A stretch of DNA of 64,000 bases from [Phialemoniopsis] sp. UDSM-2020 (lineage: Eukaryota > Ascomycota > Sordariomycetes > Thyridiales > Thyridiaceae). The notes under the pieces are model-generated. The model saw nothing but the letters and a program-made list of their open reading frames with translations, had not been told where the DNA came from and did no database searches. This document shows positions 9,759-21,343 of the stretch, one piece after another. Position 1 is the stretch's first letter. The number at the start of each line of letters is the position of its first letter. The stretch lies in the NCBI GenBank assembly GCA_018873225.1, contig JAEILZ010000001.1, positions 4,898,001 to 4,962,000 on the forward strand, written 5' to 3'. Both the position numbers and the translations under genes were made by a program.

Positions 9759-12013
9759 ATGTCCGAGCCAACCGCCGAGGACCAGATCTCCAGAGACAGC
9801 AAGTCCTTCTCGTGCCTCATATGTCGGCAGCGCAAGGTCAAATGCGACCGGAAATCTCCCTGCAACAATTGTATCAAAGCAGAGAAGCAATGCAGCTTCG
9901 TCGCCCCAGTTCGCGGCAAGCGAAAGAGGATCAAGCCGCCTAGAGAAGGCCTCCATCAGAAGTTGAGACGATATGAAGAGCTTTTGCGAGCATACGGCGC
10001 CCAAGTCGGGGCTTCCGAGTATCTTGACGATGACGCCGACATGGTCGACGCGTCCGAGCCGGACACGGCATCGCAGACCGATGCTGGAACGAACCAGGCT
10101 ACCGATGCTCCAAGCAGTCGATGCAATCGTTCCCGGGTCAGCCCTAGTCCCAAGGCAACGGAGTCGACCATCATGCTGAACAACGGCGCGTCGAGGTACT
10201 TTGATAGTGCACCTTGGTCCAACGTGGGACCGTCCGTAAGTCAACCCTATGCCTGTCTGTTTTGCTGTGGTCTAACCTACCGACATCAGTTTCACCCGGA
10301 GGCGGCCGGGCTTGGCGCACCCACAGAGGATCTCAACCTCGATGAGAGCGGTATGTTCTTCGAGCCCGCAGATAACACGACCATACACGACCTCACGAGT
10401 GTATATCCTCCATTACCTCTGTTGTTGAAAATCAAGGACCTGTATCTCGACCGATATGACCCGATGGTGAAGGTCTTCCACATCCCTTCACTGTGGAAGT
10501 CAATACACAGTAATTTGTCTCACCATCGGCGTCTGCCGAAAGAAGAAGAGTCGGTCATGTTTGCCATGTGTCTTGCGGCGGTCCATACCCTCAAGGACGA
10601 CGAATGTCAGAACATACTCAAGGTATCAAAGTCGGCCCTGTACTCGCGCTATAGGGTCGCCACTCGGCAAGCGTTGGTCAACGCAGCATTTCTCTCCACA
10701 TCCAGCCCGATGACCCTTGGAGCATATCTGTTGTTCTTGGTAAGTCGTATCACCACCGATAGCACATCAGAAGATCGACTAACGATACCAAGACGTGCGT
10801 CAAAGAAAGCTACAAGGTAGACACCATCTTTGTTCTGTCAGGCATTGCCATCCGCATCGCGCGCAGGATGGGGCTTCATCGCGACGGACAAGCCCTTGGA
10901 CTCTCCCCTTTCGAGACGGAGATGCGGAGACGACTCTGGTGGCACCTACTCCAAGTAGACTTCCGTATTGCGATGGATCTGGGAACACGGCCTTCCCTCG
11001 ACGCCTGCACGGCCGACACCAAGCTGCCTCTGAACGTGCCAGACGAAGACCTTTCCCCTGACATGACCGAGCTGCCGGAAGCACGCATCGGCATCACTTC
11101 CATTTCATTTTGCCTCGTCAGGTGTCAAAACCTAGAAGTCCTGCGCCGATTCACGCCCAACGACCCCAGCAACCTGCGCTGGGAGGCGCTCTCCACGGGC
11201 GACATCTCGCTCGCCAAGAAGGACGCCATCATCAAAGAGCACCAAGACAACATGGAGAGCCAGTTCCTGCGCTACTGCGACCCGTCCGAATCGCTCGACG
11301 CCTTTGTGCAGGTCACGGTGCGCTCGTCGATCAACAAGATGAAGCTTTTCGCGCACGACCCGCGCCAATTCGCCAACAGCCACGGCGGCGAGATCCCGCA
11401 GAGCGAGCGCGACCTCATCTTCTCCAACGCCATGAAGCAGCTCGAGTACATCACGCTGACCCGCGGCGGCCACCAGGGCCTCGAGAAGTACATGTGGCAC
11501 CTCGGCACCAACTTCCTCTGGAACGCCATCCTCTACGCGCTCATCGAGGCGCGGCACCGGAAGACGGGGTCCGAGGTCGACAAGGTGTGGGGGCTGATTG
11601 GCAGGGTGTTCTCGTATTACCCTCCTATGTTTGAAGAGTCCGCTGGCCCTGTGTATGTAGCGTTGGGCAGGTGGACACTAGATGTCTGGGACGAATACGT
11701 CGCGGCCTCTGTGGCGGAAGGGCTGCCGAGTCCATCGGTGCCGGAATACATCACTGCGATTCGCCGCTGCCGAAGGCCAGCGACTGAGACCGGGGCACCC
11801 GTCTTGACTGAGGATGTAAGGCCCAGTACTGCGCTGGGGGAGAGCGGGCTGATGGTGGGAGAAACGGAAGTGCCCATCCCGGACTTTAGCGGCTTGGATC
11901 CTTCTATGACTTTCCCCGACCTTTTGTCATTCGAGACGGATCCCAATGAGTGGGAGCAATGGGAGCAGCTGCTGGCAGACGAGAGCGGTATGCATCGGGG
12001 CATGATCTTCTGA
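9759..12013 (+). CDS. Zn2Cys6 transcription factor
   Basis: Three exons, 9759-10235, 10290-10739 and 10793-12013; introns are GTAAGT...CATCAG (54 nt) and GTAAGT...ACCAAG (53 nt). The product is 715 residues. The DNA-binding zinc cluster has cysteines at 19, 22, 29, 35, 38 and 45, followed by a basic KRKRIK stretch and a heptad-like linker (LRRYEELLRAYG). The middle homology region of the fungal_trans family is present; it includes TCVKESYKVDTIF across intron 2, RIARRMGLHRDG and RRRLWWHLLQ. The acidic C terminus with ETDPNEWEQWEQ could be an activation segment. It is divergent from the exporter at 7460-9173 and is the obvious candidate regulator of it. No named orthologue is assigned. Confidence 0.92.
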
Positions 12014-12273
12014 GCGGGCATAGATCCTGTCATAGATTGCAGATGGATCAAATTGGTTGGTACACATGCATGCAGTATTGCGGAGGGCGGATGATCTTGA
12101 CTTGAGTTCTCTCCTCGACCTAATCTGTCGTCGCCTTGCTGCCCTTCAAGACTTAGAATCTACCCATACTTTCGCAGTAGCACTTCATCTGCATTCTGGC
12201 TCCGTCGCTCGCCCCCGAAATCGATACTGGCCTTTCAAAAGCGACTAGATGCTGTTATTATCCACATTGTGAC

Positions 12274-13457
12274 TCATTCAGGTATCGGCCTTTCTCCACG
12301 TCCCTTGTGTAGGTTCTCTAGTACCTCTTGAACCTCCGGTATGTTCAGCTCTTTGACCGTCTCATACCAAAGTCGCTGTGGAGCCTCACACCCTCCCTGG
12401 GTATACATGAACGGGTGAAATCTAGTCCAAGTCATCAATGTCAGAATCGTCTCTTCTTTCCTTCCTTCATTTCTTTCTCTTTCACTTTTCTTCTTGTTTT
12501 GTTTTTCTTGAGGCGGCAGAGGAAGTAAACATACCCGTTAATCTGCCAGTCGCTGAGAAAGCTTCCGTGAGTCTCCCGGCCGCGGCCAACAGCAGCATCC
12601 ACATATGTCCAAGCCCCCTTTTCGGGCGAAGTCCCGGTCATCATGAGAAGCGGCCAGCCGACGACCTTAACTGGAAATGACAAAGAGCGGAACAACTTCG
12701 TCTCCCGAGTAAAGCCGGGATCTACCGCGTTGATTATTACGTCCTTTGGATCGACTATGCTGCTGAGTTTCTGCATGAACATCAACAACAGCAATTTCGT
12801 AACATCGTACCGCTCCTTGGCTATAGACGAGTTCCATCCCGCCGGGTTGTCAAAAGCGGGGAGCAGCGGCTCTGCGTCCTTTTCAGGGAAGCCTGTGGTC
12901 ACAGCAGCGACCGAGGATACAATCGTCAGCCTACCGGGATTGTTGCTGGATGTTTTGGGCTTTAAGGCAGGGAGGAGCAACAGTGCAAGCATTGCTGTGG
13001 AGAGGTAGTTGACTTGAACGGTCTCCTCGTGCGCTGTTGAAGGGTTGATATCGAAGGCATTCTTCATGATACCCGCGTTGAGGATGGCGACATCGAGGCG
13101 GGGCAACGCTTTACAGCGCCGAGCAAAAGCTCGAATAGTGTCATAGGAGTTCAAGTCAAGGTGACAGACCTCGATCTTTGCCTCCGGGTAGTCGTTTCGG
13201 AGAGGAGCTACGGCTTGCTGAGCATGATCGGGGGACCGCACAGCGAGTATCAAGTGTGAGAGTTTGAGAGACAGGAGAACGCGTGCACATTCAAGTCCGA
13301 TGCCCGAATTGCCTCCCGTAATGACAACTACCTTCTGTGCTAGCGAGATCTGTTCAAGCGGCGGCTTGGGATGGGGCCGAAACTGATGCTTGAAGAACGT
13401 CGTCAAAAAGGAGTCCTGATGTGGTGGTAAAGAGGCTGAAGCTGAAGGGGAGGACAT
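12274..13457 (-). CDS. Short-chain dehydrogenase/reductase
   Basis: Two exons, 13457-12535 and 12421-12274, intron GTATGT...ACTAG (113 nt, pyrimidine-poor on the coding strand). The product is 356 residues. Residues 47-54 are the cofactor motif TGGNSGIG, followed by HLDLNSYDT (acidic residue and Asp near the adenine ring), NAGIM, a Ser pair in IVSSVAAV, and the catalytic YDVTK. After splicing the C terminus reads FMYTQGGCEAPQRLWYE, the usual ending of fungal WW-oxidoreductase/retinol-dehydrogenase-like SDRs, which supports the last intron. NADP-dependent oxidation or reduction of a small molecule is expected; the substrate is unknown. The gene precedes a divergent regulator at 13895. Confidence 0.88.
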
Positions 13458-13894
13458 CGCATAGAAACCAACAAAGTCTCACAATAGGAAAATCACCGAA
13501 GAAAAGTCTATAAGTTGAGCAGAATGGCTGGAACTAAGGCGTAGCGCATGTCGAAATGTGCTGCACATCGAAAGGCATTTATATATATTATCTGTGATCA
13601 TGGAGACACGGCAAACATGCATACTTGCAATATGGCAAGCTTCTGCTCTTCCCTTCAATGACCCAATTCCCTCTTCAACCGTACTGCTTGTGGGCTTCTG
13701 ATTTTCGAACTAGTGCTACTATCCCGGACATTTGGATGACAAGTGGAGATGATGTGAGATTTTAGCCTGGTGATTGTTGACTCAAAGAGGTAAGGTTCAA
13801 GAATCTTTTCTATTTTATATTATGGAGCTGGCCAATCCGTTTCTCATTCCTTCATTTGACCACAATGATTTCCTAAAACTGAATAGCGAGAATC
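13458..13894. promoter_or_regulatory. Bidirectional promoter: SDR / fungal regulator
   Basis: About 435 bp. TATA-like TTATATATATTAT lies at 13579-13591, about 125 bp upstream of the SDR start. No gene or clear paired operator was seen. Confidence 0.4.
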
Positions 13895-15419
13895 ATGTTC
13901 GCATTCGTGGCGACAGATGCCTCCGGCCGGGTTCGCTCGCCCGACCGCCAGCTAATACGTCGCCATTGCATGCGAGGGAAGAACAAGAACCCAAAGTCTC
14001 GTCGATCCAAGCGAGAAGATGCCCGGGCGGGCACTGCCAAAACAATAACCACAGCACCAAACACGTCTCGCTCTCCGGGACGACCAGCCGACCAGCCTTC
14101 AAGACCGTCCCCGAATATTCCTCCCCTGGCACCCCCGTCAGACTGGGCCCTCTTCCGCTTCCCTGAGGAACTCGACATCTCTTCCCAGAAGCAGATGCAC
14201 GACTGTGAGCTCAAAGAATCTGTTGACTGCTTTGGGCAAACACTAACACCAGCCTTGAAGATTTCCTCCGCAATCCTATTAGAGACTCAATTTGTCCCTT
14301 CGCACACTTTGGGATCCCCATCGACCTGGGGCAGAACGCCTTGGCGTGTTTCCAGCTGCTCTGCGTCGACCTGACCTCCTTCCGTGCAACAGTCTTACTC
14401 ATGGCTGCCTCTGAGGACTTGATGGCCAAACGGCCACTGTCGACTTCGGCACAGCGTCATCTCAGAAATGCGATATGCGCTCTGAATCGATCACTGCGCG
14501 ACTCATTCACCCACGGACTTGATCTGATCATTTTTGCCGTCAGTGTTTTGGCCGAGGTCGCAATTTTGTTTCGGGATTATGCTGCCGCCCGAGCCCACGC
14601 TGCTGGGCTTTCGCAGCTGATACGCGTGCGCGGCGGGTTCCGCGCTTTTGACTGCAATGCATTGGTTCAGCTATCGTTGGAGCGGTAAGTGCCCTTCACC
14701 AACGCGGGTTTGTATCGGGGTCACTGACTGTTGTTCTGTCTCACAGGTTGAACCTTTCTGGCACAGTCGTCACCGAATCTTGGATTCCGCTCTACGACGG
14801 ATCGATATGGGAGGAGCCCATGCTCTCCAAACAGGCTTCAGAGCATCCATCCACCTTGCATGACATGTATTCCGTTGATAAGCTCGTTGAGCCGGACCTA
14901 GCCCGTGTCTTTCGGAATCTACAATACACCACAAGTCTTCTGAACCTTCACCATCGCGATCAGACACCAGTCAGCGGGGCTTTCATCCAGCAATGCTTCG
15001 GGTATGTCCATTGCGGACTTGTAAATCTGAAGGGAAAGCTCAAGAGTTCGATCTCGGAGTGTCTTCGCTTGAGCATGTTGGCGTTTCTGGCCATAACCTT
15101 CAGGCTGCCGGGCATGAGCATGCAGCTAGACTGCAAAAGTCTCAGCGACAATGTCTTGAGCCGACTTTCCGCGACCTTCTCGTCTGGTTCATCTGTGGAC
15201 CGGACACTCAGTATCTGGTTAATACTAATGTACGTCATGATTCCAGAGAGAGGGGCTGAACGGCATGTTTTCGAGATGTGGAAAACCGCCAGAGTGTCTG
15301 AGCTTTCGTGGGAGGAAGCACGCACTCAGATGATGAGAGTGCTGTGGATCGAACCGATTCATGATGATCCAGGAAGAGCAGCTTTCGAGACTCTGGCGAA
15401 ACTCCGCCACGCCGTATAA
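13895..15419 (+). CDS. Fungal-specific transcription-factor-like protein without zinc cluster
   Basis: Three exons, 13895-14204, 14261-14684 and 14747-15419, giving 468 residues. The first acceptor is taken at 14260 because CTAAC at 14243-14247 lies a suitable distance before it and only this choice continues the frame; the nearer AG at 14252 leads to an early stop. The second intron is 14685-14746 (GTAAGT...TCACAG). The protein starts MFAFVATDASGR and continues RQLIRRHCMRGKNK with a very basic tract, the known start of a family of fungal regulators that lack Zn2Cys6 Cys residues. The body is helical (fungal_trans_2-like). It probably acts in the nucleus; DNA binding is not demonstrated by any motif. 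It converges with the gene at 15431 with only 11 bp between stop codons. Confidence 0.8.
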
Positions 15420-15430
15420 TCATCGTCAAA

Positions 15431-16696
15431 TCAGGTCGGGGCCGCTACCAAGTTCCTGGCCATGGCGAGATCCCGCAATAGAACGTTTGGCAATGGCATC
15501 GCGCCCAGTCGGCTCCGCTCCTCCCAGCTATCCAGCCTCGTCACAAATTGGTCTTGCCAGTGGTCTTGTCTTGATTGGCTAGCCCTGTATGCTCCAGACA
15601 TGATTCGGTACAGCTCAATAGGTGATTGGCCGATCGAATATGGAAATGGCGTAGCTATCGCCTCGTCAGACAGGCCCAGGGGCTTCTTGTTCGCCACAGC
15701 GTACTTGCGGTCGAGTATGTAAGCCGACCAAAAGAGTCTTCGCTTGCGATCAGTGTCCGCTGCTTTGTGCAGCCCTAGATCAACAGCTATGCGGATAGCC
15801 AGGCCACTGAGTGCCCAGGCGTCCGAGTAGGCATTACCTGCGAGGCTTGCAAAATGACCCAGCAGAGCCACTACTTCGAGATCCATCAAGGAGTCATCTA
15901 GACCTCGCATCCCTTCTTCAAAGGCAGCCTCCAAACACGACAGGCCGTGGAAATACAGGGAAGCCGCATTCTCGATTGACCCAGGCGAGATGACAATGGC
16001 AGTAGTCGCTAATACAACAGCAGTGACAAAGGTGGAATAGGCGCTGCTTGTATTGTACGCGTTGTGGCAGTGGTGTTGCATTTCTTGCGTCGTGAGGCAT
16101 GGAAACGCAGGGAGGATGTCATCGCAATAACGTGCACATACGCGTTCAGCGATCTGAACCCTTGGCAACTCCAGATAGGGGAGTTGAGTGATTTGACTCT
16201 GGGCTGGTGGTAACGATGCGCTTAGTATCAGTGATCGGAGAACTGTGTCCTGCGCCTTGGCAGACATGCCATGAGATGTCATGGCCGAGAGGGACACTTG
16301 CGCGAGTCCATCCACCAGTGTTTTGACCTTGGTATTCTGCGTGCCTATCGAGGAAGGGCGCTGTGCGAAAAGGTCATCGATGAGATGATCTGCCGGCGAC
16401 GTCTCGGCCATTTGAACATCATTTCCAAAAGTTGGAAAGGGGGGCCTGTTGTCATCCCGATTGACCTCTGATTCTTGGTCATGGACTTCGAGCAACTCTT
16501 TCTCAAGTGACGCAACTCTCGCCTCCAGCTCTCGCACGTATTTGACGTATGTGGTGGCTGGATTCCGGTCTGGATAGGTACAGGGATGCCCGAGCCTCGA
16601 GCATCGGTTGCATACCGGTCGCACCCGATCACATTTCACACGATGACTTCGACACTTCGTACATGCCAGCGACAACGCGCCTTCATCATTCGACAT
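15431..16696 (-). CDS. Zn2Cys6 transcription factor, short form
   Basis: A single exon of 421 residues, taking the ATG at 16696. Thirty-one residues further upstream stay open but are hydrophobic and unlike this family. Zinc-cluster cysteines are 12, 15, 22, 29, 32 and 39, followed by PDRNPATTYVKYVRELEARVASLEKEL, a typical linker plus coiled coil. The middle homology region is recognisable (ALSGLAIRIAVDLGLHK, RRLFWSAYILDRKYA, LGLSDEAI). The protein ends about 90 residues after that, whereas relatives usually run 600 or more, so the C-terminal part is missing or lies in an exon I could not find. The stop codon is only 11 bp from that of the convergent gene at 13895-15419. Confidence 0.82.
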   Translation of the reverse strand: MSNDEGALSLACTKCRSHRVKCDRVRPVCNRCSRLGHPCTYPDRNPATTYVKYVRELEARVASLEKELLEVHDQESEVNRDDNRPPFPTFGNDVQMAETSPADHLIDDLFAQRPSSIGTQNTKVKTLVDGLAQVSLSAMTSHGMSAKAQDTVLRSLILSASLPPAQSQITQLPYLELPRVQIAERVCARYCDDILPAFPCLTTQEMQHHCHNAYNTSSAYSTFVTAVVLATTAIVISPGSIENAASLYFHGLSCLEAAFEEGMRGLDDSLMDLEVVALLGHFASLAGNAYSDAWALSGLAIRIAVDLGLHKAADTDRKRRLFWSAYILDRKYAVANKKPLGLSDEAIATPFPYSIGQSPIELYRIMSGAYRASQSRQDHWQDQFVTRLDSWEERSRLGAMPLPNVLLRDLAMARNLVAAPT

Positions 16697-16969
16697 CGAG
16701 ATGGTTTCAGAGCTGTTAAGAAGCCAGAATCGCCAAGAACAAATCAGCAACATCAAGACGATCACCGTGTAATCTTTTCCGTCAATCAAAGTAGGGGAAA
16801 GATAAGCTTCTGCTTCTGGTGGTCTTGCTCTTATCTAGTGGCCTTGGTTATCAGCAAACTTGCGACACTAATACAACTGACTAAACCTATTCCTGAAGTC
16901 CCTCTCTCACCACCTTTGCCGACGTAACCCAGGAAGATTTAGTCCGTCAGAATCAGGCATGTCTGATGC

Positions 16970-18790
16970 ATGACCAGATTTTGCAAACACAAAAAGCTGG
17001 TGATGCGTCCACAGACTGTACCAGTGTGTGATAGATGCCGCAGGAGAAAGCAACGATGCAGCTCGGAATTGAAGCCATGTTCTGGCTGCACCAATGCTGG
17101 TGTGGAATGCGTCATGACCGATCCTGAGACGCATGAGGTTGTCCCACGGACGTATGTGTTACAACTGGAAAGTCACGTCGAGAGTTTGGAACGGCAACTT
17201 GCCGAGAGACGAATTCACGCCCGACCACGGCCACTCATGCCCTACTCTCAGGTCTTTGCGCCGACAGACATCCCCGAGTCTGTTTCTGTCCTTCCGGGGA
17301 GTCGCTATCTGGGTGCTTCCAGTGGTTTCGCCTTTGTTGAATTCGCTTTGCGACTGGCATACAAGCACGGCATCTTGGACGCGACATCGGGTGAGGAAGA
17401 CAGCGATGAGGCACCTACGCACCAGCCGAAGCGCCATGGCCTCGACGATCTACTTCCGGCTCTGCAAAGTCCTTCTATTCCAGACCAGGCGCGGATGATG
17501 GAGCTCTTCGATCTATACGACGAGGCTCAATGGCAGTATCTGATCCTGATTGAGGATGAATTCAGTTCTCACCTGGACATGTTCTATCAAGCAGACCCTT
17601 TGAGTTGTCCAATTTCAACGGTGATCGTGTACATGGTCTTTGCGATTGCCATTCAACATGCCGAAAGACTCGAGTGGAATATGGCAGCTTCGAGTGTTGC
17701 CAGCTCATATCACCAACAGGCGCTTGGTATGGTGGGCTTGCTCATGCGCCAGGGCTCTATCGAAGGCTTACAGGCCATACTCCTCGTCTTGTTCTTCTCG
17801 ATCAACAATCCCCAGAAGCCAATTGTCTGGCATCTGCTGGGAAGTGCCATGCGACTGGCGTCTAGTCTGAACCTCCACGGCGATGATCAAGACGTATCAA
17901 CTCACGACATATCGAGCCGTCTATTTTGGTCTATGTACAGCATGGATCGCGCCATCGGTAACACACTAGGACGTCCTACGGTACTGGAGGATGCCTTTAT
18001 TTCTTCGGCCTTACCGAAGATAGACAGTGCCGTACTAGGGCGAAGCCTAAGGGGTACCAAGCAGCGCGAGATTGCCGTCCATTGCTTCCGCATACGGCAG
18101 ATTCAGAGTGAGGTCGCGGACACGCTGTACCAAAAGCTCCTTAAGCCGACAAACACGTTCTTCGCCAACATTCAGTCTAGGTTGGACGACTGGCGCATGG
18201 AGATCCCAGCTCATGCAGCTGAGGCACCGCATGTTCTCGATTGGTTCCATCACTCGTACTTTAATGTCACCATGTTCATACATCGGCCATCACCCGTCAA
18301 TCCTCAGCCTCCGACGGAACATTTGAAAAAGTGCTTCGAAGCTGCAAGTAAAGTCCTCCACTTCTACTCCAGGATCCAGTCAAGAGGCGGTTTTGACGCT
18401 ACATGGATGGCAGCGCACTGGCTGTTTCTAGCTGCAGTCACTCATCTCTTTTGCTTGTGGAGGGACGAAGACGTGCGGCAGTCGGCAGACTGGACCAGAG
18501 TCAACGAGGTGATTCTGTCAACCGGTATGGTATTGTCCGCCATGACTGAAAGGTGGAGCTCCGGTCGAAAGATGCCAGAGATATACCGGAAACTGTCATC
18601 AGGCACTCTACGCAAGTATGCCATGATCACACGGCTTGAGAGCAGCCCGGCCACGCCGTCCCAGAATCCGGCGTGGGCAGAATTTCAGTCACATGCTGGC
18701 CCGTTCCTGAGTTTGGATGACATGGCAATGGATTTTGATATGCAATTTTGGCTAGATATGCAGGAGTCTGCAGGCGCTACGCTTTTATAA
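16970..18790 (+). CDS. Zn2Cys6 transcription factor
   Basis: An intronless gene of 606 residues; a second in-frame ATG at 17003 (MRPQTVPVC) is an equally plausible start. Zinc-cluster cysteines are 20, 23, 30, 37, 40 and 47, followed by YVLQLESHVESLERQL, a short coiled coil for dimerisation. The middle homology region is complete: QALLLVLFFSINNP-like helix (as QAILLVLFFSINNP), LLGSAMRLASSLNLH, SSRLFWSMYSMDRAI and LGRPTVLEDAFI. The C terminus ends in an acidic/aromatic segment (MAMDFDMQFWLDMQE), a possible activation region. It is convergent with the MFS exporter at 18803 (12 bp apart) and divergent from the regulator at 15431. A role in controlling the adjacent exporter is possible but only inferred. 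Confidence 0.92.
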   Translation: MTRFCKHKKLVMRPQTVPVCDRCRRRKQRCSSELKPCSGCTNAGVECVMTDPETHEVVPRTYVLQLESHVESLERQLAERRIHARPRPLMPYSQVFAPTDIPESVSVLPGSRYLGASSGFAFVEFALRLAYKHGILDATSGEEDSDEAPTHQPKRHGLDDLLPALQSPSIPDQARMMELFDLYDEAQWQYLILIEDEFSSHLDMFYQADPLSCPISTVIVYMVFAIAIQHAERLEWNMAASSVASSYHQQALGMVGLLMRQGSIEGLQAILLVLFFSINNPQKPIVWHLLGSAMRLASSLNLHGDDQDVSTHDISSRLFWSMYSMDRAIGNTLGRPTVLEDAFISSALPKIDSAVLGRSLRGTKQREIAVHCFRIRQIQSEVADTLYQKLLKPTNTFFANIQSRLDDWRMEIPAHAAEAPHVLDWFHHSYFNVTMFIHRPSPVNPQPPTEHLKKCFEAASKVLHFYSRIQSRGGFDATWMAAHWLFLAAVTHLFCLWRDEDVRQSADWTRVNEVILSTGMVLSAMTERWSSGRKMPEIYRKLSSGTLRKYAMITRLESSPATPSQNPAWAEFQSHAGPFLSLDDMAMDFDMQFWLDMQESAGATLL

Positions 18791-18802
18791 ATGCAACCCG
18801 TC

Positions 18803-20751
18803 CTACACTCCTCCCTTCTCTGTCTTGGGGACCTTCGCTCCGATCTTGTGGTCCGATCTCACCTTGTCACCCAGTTGATGTCTCCGGATGAGAAAACTTA
18901 GCAACATGCCAACTCCCATAACCACCGTCACCTCGATGAACATGTCTCTCATAGCTTCCGTGAAGCCGAGAATGGCTTGCTCTTTCTGTGGATCATGCAT
19001 GGTATGCAAAGACTCAATGGCTTCGGTAAAACTGACGTTGCCCTGACCACCAATGCCTAGTCGTCTGAGCTTCTCAAAGCATATCAGTCCGCTGATGCTG
19101 ATGCCCAAACTGGAGCCTATGGCTCTGATAAAGGCATAAGCACCGGCTGACAAGGCAATGTCCGAATTCTTCGACGTGCTGTCGAATGATGCATGAATGG
19201 GTATCAGGAGTGAGTTGAAGTTGGGTCCGATGCCGATACCTGCCACAATAAGAATGACCGAGGTCACTGCAGTACTCGTATGCTTTAAGATGTTAGTGAT
19301 ACTTTAGATTTACAATGGTATTGGGGCATTCGCCAAACGTACCGCGTCGAGCATGATCAACAGACCACACCCCAAGGTCGCCACAACAAACCCGGCCCAG
19401 ATCAACTCTTGATACCTATCATTCTCGTCAATAGTGTTCATCACACACTTCAACCACAATCAAGAACACATACCTTTTCGTGGCCGTTATTAAGTAGCCA
19501 CTGCCGGTGCTCACGATAGCAAAAGCAAGAACAAGCGGCAGCAAGCTTACGCCGCTATCTGAGGCACTCTGCATCCGGACTCCTTGGAAGTAGATTGGCG
19601 TGTAGTAATTGAGTCCTGAGTACGCGATGGCATGCAGAAATGTTCCGCCGTAGGATCCGATCCGCGTCGGATGGTTGAAGAAGCGTAGAGGTATCACCGG
19701 CTTGGTAGATCGTGTCTCGACAAAGCCAAACACACCAAGAGCTACGACTCCAAGAATGAGACACGTAAGTACCTGGGCAGACGACCAAGGAATCCCCTGA
19801 GAAGCCCATTCAAAGGCTAGCAAGAAGAGCACGGTGGCGACTCCGATGCTGAATATGCCGTAAATGTCGAGCTGCCTGACCGCGGAGCGTAGTGTTATGG
19901 AAGGGCGGGAGATCTGCAGGAAGACGACGATGATGACCATACACAAGGCACAGATCGGGAGGTTTACGAAGAAGCACTGAAAGGGACAGGTTAGCTTACA
20001 TGCATATCTTGAAAGCCTTAGGACATGCACCTACCCATCTCCAATTCGCCTTCTCGGCAAAAGCGCCGCCAAGCACCGGACCCAACGCCGAAGCAACGGC
20101 CCAGGTAGCCCCGATGAAACCCTGATACTTGCCTCGCTTTCTGTTGCGTCTTGCTTAGCTCCCGCTTTTCATCATCGAAACGCAACTGAACAATACTGAC
20201 CTTGTCCCAACCAGATCCCCAATCAGGATGAAGACAAGGCTAGTCACCCCTCCCGCACCGATTCCCTGCACTGTCCTTGACGCAATGAGCATCGGCACGT
20301 TCTGCGAAGCACCACATAGCGCGCTACCGAGCGTGAAGACGGCAATGGCTGTCAGAAACGTCCATTTACGCCCGACCACCTCCGAGACCTGGCCAAACAC
20401 GGGCAGCACGACGGCTTGCGCCAGCGCGTAGGCCGAGCCGATCCACGTGTAACCTGCGTCCGAATCGGCAGCCCCGGACGCTGACAAGCTCGACATGATG
20501 CGTGGGAGGGCAGTCGAGACGATGGTCTGGTCGAGTGCGGGGAGGAAGAGCGTGAGAAACATGCTGCCGACAAGGATCATGTGCCGGGCTTTGGAGAGGC
20601 CCCCATTAGTGTCCTGTTTCTGCCGCGGAGGTGGAGGTTGTTCGGCCTCATCGCAAGTCACGTCGGTGGTGCTGCCCTCGTCGGATGAACATAGAGGAGG
20701 TTCTTCGACCACGCCCTGAGTGGCAGTTTTCTTCTGGAGAGCGGCCGTCAT
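18803..20751 (-). CDS. DHA2/14-TM family MFS exporter
   Basis: Five exons: 20751-20201, 20140-20035, 19976-19474, 19415-19343 and 19282-18803. All four introns have GT...AG ends and restore one 570-residue frame. The polar N terminus has a Pro/Gln-rich patch. The first helix reads [17 protein letters not shown], the loop-2 motif is [13 protein letters not shown], and motif C is [24 protein letters not shown], formed across intron 2. Fourteen hydrophobic segments are expected. This is the toxin/drug efflux branch of the MFS, proton-driven at the plasma membrane. It shares the family but not close identity with the exporter at 7460-9173. The substrate is unknown. Confidence 0.9.
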
Positions 20752-21343
20752 TGTCTGTTCGGGGTGACGTCGTGAGGAATTCCTGTAGGTCGCTCGGTCT
20801 CGAAGGAGAAAAAGAGGGAACAGATACTCAAACGCTCATAATTGGGATAGAAAAAGGATTGCCTCCCAGCTCATCTACGGCCAGATCAGAGAACTCTCAG
20901 AACTCGACCGCGAGCTCTCGTGATCTTTCCGAGTACTTCTCGCCTGTGGGCGGTGTGGGTGCGATGGCACGATAAGAATCGGACTTTCGCCGACGGCGCG
21001 ATGGTTGCCACACCAGGTCTTGACACCCTTGGTCCTTATCTCAAGTGAACCGCACCTAGTCCCAGAACGTCATGGCTAGCACCATTCGAAGCAAGTCTTG
21101 GTGTACTGTCCATTATCTCGTTACTATCGACATTTGAGACTAGATCTTGCTTGACACATGCAAATCAGTGATACAGCTCTGACTAAAACAACAGAGGTTC
21201 TGCCTGCCTTTCAGAAAATGGCCTGGCGGGTGTTGCGAGAACGAGTCACCTGAGTTTCATGGAGTGCATTACAAGGAACAAGGAATCTTTAAGGATGAAC
21301 TTGATAAATCCAGTTTTACTGTACAGTTTCCTGTGATGGACGT
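20752..21343. other. Intergenic region upstream of MFS exporter
   Basis: About 590 bp: promoter of the minus-strand exporter at the left, 3' flank of the amidase at the right. It contains GATAAG at 20971-20976 and a CGG-N7-CCG arrangement at 20980-20992. No gene seen. Confidence 0.4.

Noticed and set aside
13793..13806. GGTTCAAGAATC as a tRNA B box
   Set aside because: No matching A box, acceptor stem or terminator at the right distances.
7460..20751. A secondary-metabolite biosynthesis cluster around the two exporters
   Set aside because: No polyketide synthase, NRPS, terpene cyclase or prenyltransferase gene is in the window, although one could lie outside it.
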